From: Lagopus muta
Taxonomy: Eukaryota; Chordata; Aves; Galliformes; Phasianidae
Assembly: GCF_023343835.1 (NCBI RefSeq)
Contig: NC_064443.1
Coordinates: 806,001-870,000 of the forward strand
Length of the DNA stretch: 64,000 nt
Direction of reading: 5' to 3'
This document shows, one piece after another, positions 52,469 to 64,000 of the stretch (position 1 is the stretch's first letter; each line of letters starts with the position of its first letter). Both the position numbers and the translations under genes were made by a program. The notes below the pieces were generated by a model that was not told where the DNA came from, searched no databases, and worked only from the letters and a program-made list of their open reading frames with translations.

Positions 52469-55033
52469 ACGAAGCAGTGGTATGGCCTCACATACCCAGC
52501 CCTGCCATAGCATGCATGGAAGTCTCTGCAGCTGGCTGGTGAGCTCACCCAAGGCAGAAAGGAGCCCAGAGCCCCAGTTTCTGTGGCTGATGACAAGCTG
52601 CAAGTGCCCAACGTGCAGAATAGGACATGCAAAATGCTTGGTGTCCTGGCCTGTGTATATATCTCCTGATGTGCTGCTTGGCACAGCAAATATTTTTGAA
52701 GCTCTGCTGCTCTTTTTAAGCCCATTTTATCTCATCTTTAAGGAAAATCAAATAGGCAAATCATGAAATCAATTAGCATCTTTGTAGTTTTCTTTGGAGA
52801 GACAGAGATAAATGGTGTTGTGTTTCCAGAAATCATTTCTGTCCCTTGTTATGTGTTGCAGAGAAGGTTGTGGAACATACAGGGGAAGGAAACAATTTTT
52901 TTTTTCCAGTGGAAGAGATTTTAATGTATATCCTGACCACGATCCTTGGTGTAAGGGGAGGTGGAGCACACGACTCACAAATATTTTTAATGTAAGGGAT
53001 TTTGGTGTCTATCCAAGAGGACTTTGTGGCTTTCCGTGAGCAGTGGTCATCCGGGCTGGAGGCTTCCTGGCGTGTGCATCAGGTGCTTTCTCTGTGCTTT
53101 GTTTGTAAATGCCATTTCGCGGGAGCAGTGGGGGACTCCAGGCTGCGTGTTGGGAGGAGTTATCACTCCTCGAGCCCTGTGACACCACCTGAGGTGTGCC
53201 TTAATAGCACGGGGATACAATGACTGCCGTGCCTTATTGCTTCCATACGAGACACACATCAAAGTGAAATCTCCATGTTGGTAATGGGCTATCAATTGCT
53301 TTACCCTCTTCATCCTTGCTGCAGTCGTCTGCCATAAAATTTTAAGTGCATCGGCCATGGGAGAGAAACAAAAGGCAGGAGGTCAAGTGAGACAGAATAA
53401 TAATGGGGTTTATGTATTTTTTATTCTTTTTGCCCTGGCAGTTTTCAGCCCAGTGTGCAGAAAGCGAGGTGAAAACACCAATGAGTCGGGCTAGAGGGAT
53501 GGGCCAGATGCACACAAAAGCTTTTGCCAGTGCTGCAGTGTGGGTAAGGGATGTGCTAGCTGGGAAAAAGGATGCTTGCTGCCATTGGGAAAGCTGTTGT
53601 ATAGCTCCTGCAGGGGGCTGACACAGCTCTGTCACTGGTGGGAGGGCTCTGCCCAAGCTGGGGGGCAAAGGGAGGGCTGCCCACACCAGTGGTTGTGTGT
53701 GTTTGTGACTGTTTGCAGGTCACTGGGGAAGAAAACAATAAAGTTGCTTGGAGGTATTTCAATGAGTATCTTAAAATGAGAGGCTTATTTGAAAATTAAA
53801 TAAATACCTTTTGGGAAAATACATCAGTAAATTCATGAGTAATGTTGACCAACCTAAATGAAACCTAAATGATGGTAAATGTATACCACCTTCTTCCCTG
53901 GATTTCCTTCTCCTCCAAGGGGAAAAACAGCCTTTGCTCTGCAGAAATGTTGGGAATAGAGAATGTTCTGCTGGAAAACTGAAGATCTGGAGTACACCGT
54001 TAAATTTTTTTATATTTCTGCCCAGCTTCCTCCATTTTGAAGCAATGCTGTGTAATGAGCAGTCCTCCATGGCCTCCCTTAGCAGGGCTTCTCTGCTTCT
54101 AGACCTCTTGGAGAGCCTCACAGTGGCTTTGCAGTGGTGTACGTGCACTGTCTGGGGACGTCTCTTTGCCTGAAGAACAAAAGCTTTCGGGCTGCTGGTG
54201 CAAAGTGTGAACATCCTGGGCCTCTCTGTGCCCATAGAATTGCCTTGCTGTGATGCTGGCCATGCACCAGATTTGGCCACAGTGCCTTCTGTCCCTTTTA
54301 CTCCTTCGGTGCTTTGTCCAGTGTAGTGTTTGGAGCTGAGTTGCTGCAGGAGAAGCGAGTGGTTCAGAAGCAATCCAACACTGCTCTCCCAGACCAAATG
54401 GGAGGTTTGACATTTGCATGGCCAGAGGCCGGAGTCTGAAAACCTCATTAAAAGAAGGCGAGCTACCAAGTTCTGTGGCCTTAGGAGAGCTTTGTTTGCT
54501 GTTGTTTTAACTGGCAGTCATTGCTATGAGCAGAAATCTGTGCGGCGTTCGTGTTGGCGGGCGCTGCTGCCCCAGGGTCGCGGTGCTGCAGCTCACCTCC
54601 CAGCCCTGCCTGCAGCTCCATCGCGTGGAGGCAGCAACCTGTGGCTGTGTTGGGATGGGCACTGCTGCTCCTGGGGCCGTGGTGGAGCGCAGGCTGTTTT
54701 CTCTACCAACTGCTGGGCTCTGCAGCACTTTGACCTTGATCATCGCTCTAGGCTTAACTAATTAGCTACCACAACTGCTGATATAAGAAGGGGGAAAAAG
54801 AAAGTTGCAGTTTCTCTTGTAACTCTTCTTCCTTTTTCTCTCTGCGTTGCCTTGTGCGTAAATTGTTTTGGAGCCCTAAGCTTGCATCTTCCCCCAGCCC
54901 TTGCCCTCAGGAGCCATGTGCTCTCAGTACTGCCTGTGCCGGTGCTGCAGGAGCGGCGCAGTGAGCACAGCCCCAGATGTTGGCTTCCTTGCTGTCCCTT
55001 CGTTACCTGGCTGATCTGCTGCATGGCAGGGCT
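52469..55033. other. intron 1, 3' part
   Basis: No repeat or extra exon is recognised. A 232-codon minus-strand frame (54,469 to 53,771) has no recognisable domain. Confidence 0.45.
53771..54469 (-). other. 232-codon antisense open frame, unrecognised
   Basis: The frame lies opposite intron 1, is Lys/Arg/Ser-rich, and shows no known domain, signal peptide or repeat origin. It may be chance. It is reported because of its length in a region of moderate GC. Confidence 0.12.
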
Positions 55034-55090
55034 CTGACTCTTTTTCTTTCTCTCCCTTTCTCCTCCTCTCTTTCTCTCTGTCTCTTGCAG
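55034..55090 (+). promoter_or_regulatory. CACNA2D2: 3' splice site of intron 1
   Basis: An almost pure pyrimidine tract runs from 55,038 to the TTGCAG acceptor, with no AG between, so the AG-exclusion zone exceeds 50 bases. The best branch-point match, CTGAC with A at 55,037, lies 54 bases upstream of the exon, more distant than the usual 18-40. Long tracts like this are typical binding ground for U2AF and PTB, which could make exon 2 inclusion regulated. Confidence 0.7.
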
Positions 55091-55172
55091 TATGCAGTAC
55101 TGGGCCAGAAGGCTGGAGCAGGAGATTGATGGCGTGATGAGGATATTTGGTGGCGTCCAGCAGCTCAGAGGG
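55091..55172 (+). CDS. CACNA2D2: CACNA2D2 exon 2 (start of mature alpha-2)
   Basis: This 82-base exon completes Thr42 and encodes residues 43-69, including [20 protein letters not shown]. It matches the remembered N-terminus of mammalian alpha-2/delta-2 almost residue for residue, with Tyr where mammals have His after MQ. The segment is the amphipathic helix that begins extracellular alpha-2, ahead of the VWA_N domain. The exon is flanked by TTGCAG and by GG|GTAAGC, ending in phase 0. The final codon is GGG (Gly69) where mammals, as I recall them, have Glu (…QLRE), and a single A-to-G change would explain it. No alternative GT donor at this spot restores Glu. The downstream exons (VWA with MIDAS, Cache domains, delta) are outside the window. 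Confidence 0.92.
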
Positions 55173-56399
55173 GTAAGCTGTCTGTCTTTTATCTGTGCTG
55201 CCTTCCTCATTGCCATGAACATCCCCATTGCAGAAATCACCCCTGTGAGCACTCATGGTGTGTCATGCTCCCAGCTGGCTCCATGTGCCGGGGCACAGCT
55301 GGCTGTGCTGCTGCTTGCTGCTCTGTGCCATGCACTTAGCAGGCATGTGGGAGTGGATGTGGCTCACATCTGTCTGCTTCTCCAGGGCCGCATGTCACTG
55401 CTGCCTGAGCACGTCCCCGTGTTTCTGCATGGCATGCTGAACGCATCTCAAATCCAACCGTTCCTCCAGCACTGAAGGTGGTTTAATTTGTGCTTTAATT
55501 TCAAACTTCTGTTGACCAAGCAGGAAATGTCCAAAGGGTAATTTGACTAACATTGGAAATGATGTGTTTTTAAAGAGAGATTGCAGGTAAAACTGCAATT
55601 CTTGATTGGCTCCTGTTCTCCCAGGGCCTCAAAGCAAATCCCTGTTAGCACTGCTGCCATGTAACGCCCCAAAGTGGGCACGGTGGTGGTCCTGGGCTAC
55701 GGTGGGCAACTATGGGAGGGGCACTTAAGGGAAGCTTCACTGTGCTCTGTGAACCTTGTGGATCAAAGGGTCTCTAGGACCTGCACGGTTCCCCTTCCCA
55801 GCACTGTTTGCCAGCCGAGCTGTGATGAAATGCAGTGATTTGAGCTTAGAGTCATGGCATTAATCTAAAGAAAATAGGCTTCTTGAGCATGATGGATGTG
55901 TTACCCCAGAAACAAGCATGGGGCGCACTTGGGTTTTCTCATGGCAGGTCCTTAGAAGCCAATGGCATATGGGCCTCTTGCTGCCTTGTACCAGTAGCTA
56001 TACTGGTTTCAACAGAGTTGTTCACCTTCCATGCTCCTGGTCATCATCCGCTGCCTAAACTCAGAAGTTGCACTGGTTTCTTTTAAATGCACTTTAAAAC
56101 GAGTTGAATTGAAGGCCTGCAAAGCTGTTCATAGTCTGCCCATTTGCTTGTATCACATTTGAGCTTCAGAGAGGTCTGTCTGGGTTTCTCTTGCGTTCTC
56201 TTCCCCGGGGCTGATAGACACTCCATGTGCCGCATGGAGAGCATGCACACCCCTTGGGGTTGGCCACATATGTTTATGGTTTCTCTGCATTTCTGCAATG
56301 CAGTTTTGCGTGTTGGCAAGGTGTGGAGTCAGAGCTGAGGATGCAGGTTTTCCAGGCAAAGGCACAATGGGCTCTGTAATCTATAGCAAAGCACAACTC

Positions 56400-56421
56400 A
56401 AAAAAAAAAATAATAATAATA
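56400..56421. repeat. A-run followed by TAA repeats
   Basis: Eleven adenines run into three TAA/AAT units. No LINE or retrocopy precedes it, so it is best called a simple repeat. Confidence 0.85.
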
Positions 56422-56439
56422 GACTGCCACTACATTTGG

Positions 56440-56610
56440 TACATGTCCTCTCTCTTACAATTTATTCTTATTAGCTTTGATTTTGCTTCTTTGCATGCTA
56501 AATAGGTATATCATGTAATTTTTTTAATGCTGTAATTAAATAGAAATTACACCTCCAATTTGCCAGCACTTGACTCCTATTGGCCAGTCAGTCAATTACA
56601 GGTAAGAGAG
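56440..56610. promoter_or_regulatory. candidate intronic enhancer or conserved element
   Basis: This AT-rich block packs many recognisable sites together: CTTTGAT (TCF/LEF-like, 56,475-56,481), TTTGCATGCTAAAT (POU/octamer-like, 56,490-56,503), TAATTA (56,533-56,538), CCAAT (56,555-56,559), ATTGG (56,579-56,583) and CAATTA (56,593-56,598). Such density is typical of conserved developmental enhancers, but AT-rich DNA yields homeobox cores by chance. No conservation data were available. Confidence 0.3.
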
Positions 56611-58541
56611 CTTCCCACTTTTTCTGCTTAACTCTTCTGTAGAACAGTGCGTCGCTGTAATGGATTGATACAGGATGAAACTGAATACAGAAGGACTGAA
56701 GGGTTTTTTGGCATTTTTTTTTCTTTTTTTAAATCTGTTTTGGAACCATCCTGTGAAGCGAGGAGTCATGCACAATTATTGTCTGTGGAATGTTAAAACC
56801 ACCTGAAGTCAAGAGATGAGCTATTGAAAATTCCAACGTGCAGCTGTTAAAACACCAGCTAAGAGTAGCGGAGGCTTTCTGTGGGTCTCCCTGGGGGTCT
56901 GGGGCTGCGAGGTTCAGGTTTGATTCATAAATGGAATATCAAGTGAAGTACACTTCTCTCAAAGACCGCATTACTTGCAAGTGCTAATGTGAAATTACAG
57001 AGAGTGCTTCATCCTGAGGAATTCAGCACTGCACGTCCTCCTACCTGCCAGTTGCAGGCAGGTGCATCCGGGCTGCAGTACGAGAAGTGTTTAATGTCAT
57101 AAAGTGGCCTTATAACCTGCACTGAGACATTAATCAATAAAAAGCCCTCTTTTGCATGGTGGAAATGGAGCCCTTGTGCCCCTGCGCCCACAGGATGTGT
57201 GGCTGTACCCCTCCTGCAGCCCCCTGCCAGGATCACCGTGCTGCCAAATGGAGTGCCACCTACCCAAGGACGGCTCTTATTTTAACTCTAAAATCATATC
57301 CTAGGATGAAATTCCTTGCATTGTTTTATCCTGCAGTAAAGAATACTACCCTAAAAATCTCTCTCCATGGCCCCAGTGCACGCTTTGTCACTTCAGAGGA
57401 CAACAAATGTGTTCAGGGCATTTCCCAGCAGCCCGCATTGAACTCCTTTGTTCCAGCACTTTCGCACAAGATGGTCAGATGTGCTGTTATCAAAGGAGCT
57501 GCCAAGGTTTTCTGTTCAGCTTTTTGATCTTGGGTAACTACTGACCTAACAATAACATGGCCTAGATCACCCAATAAGCTGTGGGATAGCATCATGTTTG
57601 TTTTGCTCGCTTTTGTTTTGCCTGCATATGGAAACGCATAGCGGGTCGTTCAGGAGGGATGGAAAGTTTGGAGGGTGTCTGTGGTGCTTCCAGCCAACTG
57701 TGCTGCAGAATGGGAGCCTCGCTGCACCGTGCTGCACATTGAGACCATGTCCACAACAGTTGCTGGGCTTCCCAGTCAGCAATGCAGTCTTCACGCTCAT
57801 GAGGTTCAAGGCCAAGAGGTTGGGATACCAGCCTCCTGATGTTCCATCCTGTACCATAACCCACAGACTGACTTCAGAACCCTGCAGCAGAGTGCCCCTG
57901 GCCTCAGGTGGCAGAGAAGCAGTGCACATGCCAGGTGCCCACCTGCCTGCAGCAGACACTGCCTGGGGTGATGATGCTCCTGCAGTACCCACCTCACCCT
58001 TGCTGTTCCTCCCCTTCCCCCCCAGGCTCCCCCTGCGCACTGCTGCTGTGTCCTCCTCTGCTCCTCAGGGCTGATAAGAGGAAGTGTGCGATGCCAGATA
58101 AACACATCCCTGTTCCAAACTTGGGTTTATTTTAATCTGCCTGGGCCGTTCCGCAGCCTCAGCACTCCGCCGAGCACACAGCCAACAGTTTATTATCAAG
58201 GAGGAGTGCTTGGATGTCCATAGCCTCACAGCAGCTCTGCTCGGGGAGGGCAGTCCTATGCCATCCTTCACAGGGACAGTGCCTGCTGCCAGCACCCATC
58301 GTCCCACTCCTCTTCTCCCCTACAGGAACCATATTGCATCCATCCTGGAAGACGTCAGGGAAGCATATGCTCCTGCTTTTAGTGCATTTGCATAATTAGA
58401 GTAATGTGTATGAATAATTTATGGCCGCATGTGGCTGCTCTTGGTGTGACGTTAGCACCCTCACTAAGCCTTTCCCGGTACTGGTGCAGGTCCTGCTTCA
58501 GGGTGCTGTGCAGGTGCAAGAGCCTGCTTTGAGGGATTTAC

Positions 58542-58559
58542 GTGTGTGTGTGTGTGTGT
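58542..58559. repeat. (GT)9 microsatellite
   Basis: Nine GT units preceded by AC, so the alternating run begins at 58,540. Likely polymorphic. Confidence 0.95.
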
Positions 58560-61500
58560 TGGTGGTTTAGCAGAGAAAGGTGGGCTGCTGCAGCTGCAGG
58601 CTGGCAGTCTGAGGCTAAAATGCCTTCAGCTCACACACTGAAAACCTGCCCCCTCTATGCAGAAGCTGTGAATTGAAATGTTCTGCAACATTTCAAAGCT
58701 GAGGCCGGGATTTTTCCAGCAGGATTCAGGTGTGACTGGTTTGTTCATTTGTGCCAGATTTTCATGACTTTTTTAGATCATAGAGCAACTTATCAGCCTG
58801 CGTGGGAAGGGAATAGACCTGCCTGTGCTGTGTGGCACAGCCCGGGCACTGTCTTGCTTTTTGCCAGCTCTTTCTGAGCAGGTTCCAGGACTGGAAAGCC
58901 CAGCTCTGGAGGAGTGATCTGAGTGGTTGAAATGGGGCTTTCACGTCCTAGCTAATTTTAGTTCTACTTGCTCCATCTCTGTTGCTGGAGACTGAGAGCA
59001 GTGTGAGAGCTGCAGGACGGCTCATGAGTTACCCACTGGGAGACTGAAGCGGGTGCTTGGGGCCAGGGCTGCTGACAAAGGTGTGATGTCCCATCAGTGT
59101 GCAGTCCTGGGGACACATGTGCAGCAGGCACAGCAACAGCCCTCACCTGGAACCCTTTCACTTTGCAAAACCGTTCAGGGGGGATAATACTCTCACATTT
59201 GGTTGGTGAGTTAGCAAAATCAGAGGGGACTGATGCTGAGTTTTATGGAGTCGCTGATGATTTGTGCTGCTGTCAGCAACAAGTGAAATGAGCCTGGTGC
59301 TCAGCAGACAGCTCAGTGCGTGTGCTCCTCTGCGCTTCTTGCCCAGAGAGCACCTGATGTGCTTTGCCACCCAGCTGCCATGCACGTGCCACTGCTGCAG
59401 TGGGTGGTGTTGGCAGTGCACAGCCACCTGGAGCTTTGGGGATGATGAGGCCATGGGAGGGATGCAGGAGGTCCCGCTCAGCCCTGTGGTCATGCCCTGG
59501 GTTAAGGGCCTGGGGGGGTCCTCCCATCAGCTTCAGTTCAGATTGCTGCCCTCAGACTGCTGAAAAACGGCCAGGCAAAATCCCAGCCAGCCTGCCAGAA
59601 TGCAAGCTGAATAATGAGGTGGAGGTCATTATAGTTTGCCTCCTTAAAAACATACATAGATTATTCTTAATGGAGAGTTAATTGTTTTATTATTCTCTCC
59701 AGATGGTTCTTTACGTTCGCAGGGGAATGGATGTAGCCTGGGATTCAGACTGCTGCGAGTGGAGCTGATAACCAAAAATGCAGCTCCAATGCAGATCAAG
59801 ATACGAAGTAATAGAATATATGTACATATTCCACCACAGTATCAGATTTTAAATGTTATTTGCAGGGTGCAAGTGCCTCTGCCAGTTGGGGGGTGCCATG
59901 GGCTGCGGGTTTGCTGTTTCTCCCTGGGAGAGGTGAGGTTGGGTGCCCAATTCCTGAGTCCTGCAGCTGATCAGCCACTGCCAAGTGAGGAGATGCGTGT
60001 GGCTGCTGGTGAGGCAGCAGTGAAGGCTGCTGTCAGAGATGCAGGGTTATTGTATGGAGGAAGCAGTCAGATGTCATTTCTCCATTGGTGTGTTGGTAGC
60101 AATGAAAGAAGACGTGGGCAGGCAGAGGAGAATGCAGCAGAGGTGAGTTTTCAGAGGAAAGTGTGGGTTTTGTTGACCTGTGGCTGGAACCTGGTAACGT
60201 GCAGCTGCAAACTTGCATGTTAAGTAGGCACACTGACTGTTCCTCATTACAACAGACCACCTTTGACATCTGCTGTGTGTAGCACGATGGAGCCCTTATT
60301 CCCATTGCCCACCCATGGTGACCTGTTGGTCTGCAGTGCTCCTACTCTGCTTACGGACACTTATTGCCTGTTAATTATGTAGAGTCAGGATATTCCTCAA
60401 AGGGGGAGAGATCCCTGTTTGAAGGACAAGTGAGGTTTCTGTGCAAAGAGATGCTGTTGGAGGCATGGCTGCTTTTGCTGGGGCAGTACCTGAAATGCCT
60501 GGGCGATGCCTTGGGCTGGGGGCCAGATCCAGATGCTTGCAGGCATTGTGGGAGCCAGCAGGGACGGTTGAGGCAGCAGCATTAATTCTTGTCCCTTATG
60601 CCCAAGTGAAGCATCCAGCTGCAACTGGAAGGAAGAAGCAGATCTTCAGTTCTCTGCTGTGACTGTTAACCGGGCAAATAGAGGAAAAGACTGTGGGGGC
60701 TTGGTGTGAAACAAAGGAGATTGTAGTGGTGAATGTTGGATGACTCTGAAGCAAGTTGGTTTGTTGGGGATATTGTGGACAGAAGGAAAGACAGGTTTAT
60801 TCCCCGTTCGTTTGTTACTCTGTAGGACACAGCAAGTTGCCAGTGCCAGTAAGGGTGATGCTGGGCCTGAGATCTGGGACCTGCAGAGGAGCCCTGGCTC
60901 CCCGCTCCTGGCTCTGCACTGGTTGGGGCACCAACAGCAGCACATCCCCTCCTCTGGGTAGGGGAACTGAGAGTGCTCAGCACAAAGCGTTCAACATTCT
61001 CATTCTTTTGTCTCGTGTCCATTCTGCAGAACAGCAGCACGCAGGAGGTCCTTCTCCATTTGTAGCAGGGGTGAAAGATGACTGCTTTCCCTCAGTGATA
61101 CGTGAGGATTCTGAGTGTAAATGATAGTTGCAATATAGCCTTACTCTCAGTGTCTAGGTGTCCACTGAGAAAGAAATCATAGCTTGATAATACCATTTCA
61201 TGGCCAATTTTTAAAATTACTTGCAAACAAGTTGGCTCCCACATCCCACCTCTGCAAAGAAGGAAAGCATTGCACTCTGTGCTGGGTAAATTGAGGCACA
61301 GGAGAAGGAAATCCTTCCTTTGCACTGAGTGCTGGAGTGCCAGGAAGGGAACCTGGGAATCCTGACCCCGGAGCTCATCTTCCTTAATAACGACTGCTCC
61401 ATGTGTCACTTTTGGCTCGTTACCAGCACTGAGCAATGGTTCTGAGGAAACACGAGCGAGAAAGGCAAACTTTCAGCTTTCTGTTCTCCCTTAGGAAACT

Positions 61501-64000
61501 TATTCCTGGTGTGTTCCAGAAGCAGCAGCTCCCTGTTGGTATTCACAGGGCTCACAGTGTGGTGTTTCTGCCACGCTGCACGTGTTCTCGCCTCGCCTGC
61601 TGCTGGGAGTGAAGTGGGCTGTGCTCTCACTGCAGCACCTGCCTGCTGCCTTTCCCTCCTCCTTAGATGTATGCTAGCTCTCGAATGACATTCTGAGGTG
61701 CCTAAAGCATTCGTGGAAGAAAATTAATTGGTTTTGACAAACCGCAGCAGTCCCTTGGGTGCCTGGGAGTGCAACATTTATTGGAACCAGGCAGGAAATC
61801 AGAGCACTCTGGTGTTCATTCACCTCTAGTGCAGCTGCACGGGAGGAAAAAAAATACTTAACCTTGCTCTAGGTTTTCACTCTAACATCTGGATTGTTCA
61901 CTAACTTTATAATGAAAGCATCTTTTTCTTTTATAATAGTGTTTAGTGGCTGTGATAGATGCCAGGATGGCAGCCCATGGGCTGGATGGTCTCTGCTTGC
62001 CTGCAGAGCGGAGGCAGCATCAGGGCAGGCTATGCTGTGGTGCTCCAAATTGACCCACAGCATCCTGCACGAGGGCTGGGAGCCATGGTTCCTTGGCACT
62101 TCTTGGCTCAGCCCGTGCTCGTACAGATCAGTAAGGAGTCAGGCTTCTGCTGTTGCCAAACAGCATTCAGGGAGGATTTTTCATCACAGCTGGAGGTGAA
62201 ACAACTCCAAAGCAAACCTCAAACCAAAAGCACTCTGCTAGCAGACACCACCTCCTAGCCCCGCTCCTGCAGGAATCTGGCCTGCCTTGCTAACATATTG
62301 GTTACAGTCTGATTCAGCTCTGAAGCATATGCTGAAAACCGGTGTGGGTGATAACCACTCCCAGCTGCAGAGGATGGGTCTGCATGGTGCCACGTGGGTG
62401 CTGTCGGGCTGTGCGAGGTCACTGCTCCAGAGCCCTTGGTGCAGCGTGTCTTTGGGATGTTCTGTGTTGTCCTGTGATCTGTGTGGAAGGGGAGCAGCCT
62501 GAGAGACCAAACTGAGAGCAGGGAGCTGTGCTGGGAGGGCTGGGGGTGCGTGTTCTCTGCAGAGCGGTGTGATGGCACGGCCAGCGATGCTCTGAGCCTG
62601 TCAGGGGCCTGGAAGCTCTGCGGGTTGCTGGGTGGCAGAGGGGAAAGCAATGGGATAACGGGGGCCGCGGGTCTCAGCTCTCTCTGATCAGACCCTTTCC
62701 ATGTAGCAAGGAGTGAGGTGTGTGCGGGTGGTGGGGTGTGGGAGCCCAGCCCTTGTTGCTCCTTGGGCAGAGCGGCGGCATGACTGCGGCAGCGGGAGGC
62801 AGCGTGAGCAGCACTGAGAGCTCCTCCAGCCGTTAATTAGTGTAGCTGGGAGGCATGAGCTCTGTGCAAAAGGTGGTGTTCAGCTGCGCCGATGCAGATC
62901 CGCTTCTGTCCAGGGGTGCCGTGCTGCCCTGGCACGCTACTGGTCCTGTGGCTGTAAGGCTGGATCCCTGCGGGCTGCTGGCTGCATTCCTCAGTGCCCC
63001 ATTGCTGCTCCCCTCCTGCCCCGTGCTGCTGCTGGTGGCTGCTGCAGTGGCTCCTCAGTCCCTGGAGGTGCTGCTGTCCTCTGAGTCTCCTCTGCCCCAT
63101 GGCTGCTGCCAAAGGGGACAGGAGATGTGGTGTGTTCAACACCTGCTTGCACACAGTGATCCCGGGCAGTGGGCTCACAGAAGGGCTGGTTTTTCTCCTT
63201 CCTAGTTTGTGCTGTTTTTCTCCATCCTTCTTAAAGACAGTCTCAAGGACACAACGAGTCAAAGCATCACAGTGCCTATTGCCTTAAAACCCATTGCTGG
63301 GTAGCCCCCGAAGAGTCATCAGTGGTCCTAACTGCAGCTCTGGCAGCTGTGTGAGCAGCACCCAGCTGTGTGCCTATGCTAGGATGGCCATAGGGTGTGC
63401 TTCCCTGTCTGACGGGGGTTTCACGGGGGTCAGCAGGTGGGTGCCTGCAGACCGGAGCACAAGGGGTCACGGTGAGGTGCCCATGACCTGAATGCTGGCA
63501 GAGATGACACAAAAACCTTCTCCTCTTCTAAGAGTTCTGCTTTCTGGAATAACAATTATCTACCTTGGATATCGGTGTCTGTAGGAAACTGGTTCCAGCT
63601 GAAATTGGAGATTGACACTTCGAAGCTTGCATCCCAGTTGTCAGTAGTGACAGATACTGCTGAGTGGTTTCCACCTAGAAAAGACTTGAAGCAGCGTTGT
63701 TTTTCATGGGAAAACTTCACATATGCTTCTGCAAGAGGCTCTTCTGCACTGTGCTGTATACAGTGATCACATTGCTTTGGCGAGGCTTTGTGACACATCC
63801 CACACCTGATGGCAGAGCTCAACGTGGGTTTGACCCTGGGTTCAGTTACTGTTGGGAGGGCGGGGGTTGCCTGCACAACTCTTGCTGTGGGCACTGGGTA
63901 GAAGAGCAGTGGTGAGCCAGCAGGGAGCTGTGTGGTCCCACCATGAAACCATAGAGTACAGAGCATTCAGCCTGGAGTTGGTGGGATGCCTGGGGGCATG

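Larger units (their letters stand above)
55173..64000 (+). other. CACNA2D2: CACNA2D2 intron 2, 5' part
   Basis: The intron opens with GTAAGC and continues past the right edge. I looked for the expected next exon (remembered mammalian continuation IYKDNRNLF) in all plus-strand frames and did not find it. No CR1 or other clear mobile element is visible in these 8.8 kb, in contrast to intron 1. It contains an A-run with TAA repeats (56,400), an AT-rich block rich in homeobox-type sites (56,440-56,610) and a GT microsatellite (58,542). Short open frames on both strands resemble no family I know. Confidence 0.8.

Noticed and set aside
56545..56601. Possible cryptic exon between AAATAG and CAG|GTAAGAG in intron 2
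   Set aside because: Splice-like borders are present, but an in-frame TGA appears when joined to exon 2 and the acceptor has a weak pyrimidine tract.
63556..63966. 136-codon minus-strand frame with a Cys/His cluster
   Set aside because: The spacing does not match a known zinc-binding pattern and there is no supporting context.

Overview
The window looks like galliform-type bird nuclear DNA (chicken or a close relative). Three things point there: many CR1 LINE fragments with the typical ATTCTATGAT-like 3' ends, a mariner-type fragment resembling the chicken Galluhop family, and two exons that read as avian CACNA2D2, the alpha-2/delta-2 subunit of voltage-gated calcium channels. The species call is inference from repeat types and from remembered vertebrate protein sequence; no search was run.

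Layout. Positions 1 to about 31,400 are intergenic or regulatory DNA. I found no supportable protein-coding exon there, only CR1 fragments, one probable solo LTR with a target duplication, a nested CR1 pair near 27.1-27.7 kb, a few simple repeats and some unexplained open frames. From about 31,420 to 32,815 lies a strong CpG island holding the promoter and first exon of CACNA2D2 (+ strand). The coding part of exon 1 (32,228-32,352) encodes the start, the signal peptide and the first mature residues. Intron 1 runs from 32,353 to 55,090 and contains a mariner remnant, an 0.8-kb antisense CR1, and a cluster of sense CR1 copies at 47.3-52.5 kb, one of them split by a younger antisense CR1. Exon 2 (55,091-55,172) joins in frame through a phase-2 intron. 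The rest, 55,173-64,000, is the start of intron 2, with no further exon recognised.

Together the two exons give the first 69 residues of the precursor: a signal peptide of about 34 residues, then the N-terminal part of alpha-2 that precedes the VWA_N and VWA domains. The remaining exons must lie beyond the right edge.

I found no CRISPR array, operon, tRNA, rRNA or undescribed system. The points most worth a second look are an upstream ATG whose reading frame overlaps the CACNA2D2 start and crosses the exon 1-2 junction, a glycine codon at the end of exon 2 where mammals have glutamate, a perfect NRF1 palindrome beside a G-quadruplex-capable Sp1 cluster, the two nested LINE insertions, the solo LTR, a statistically odd 276-codon open frame upstream of the gene, and a homeobox/POU-site-rich block in intron 2.
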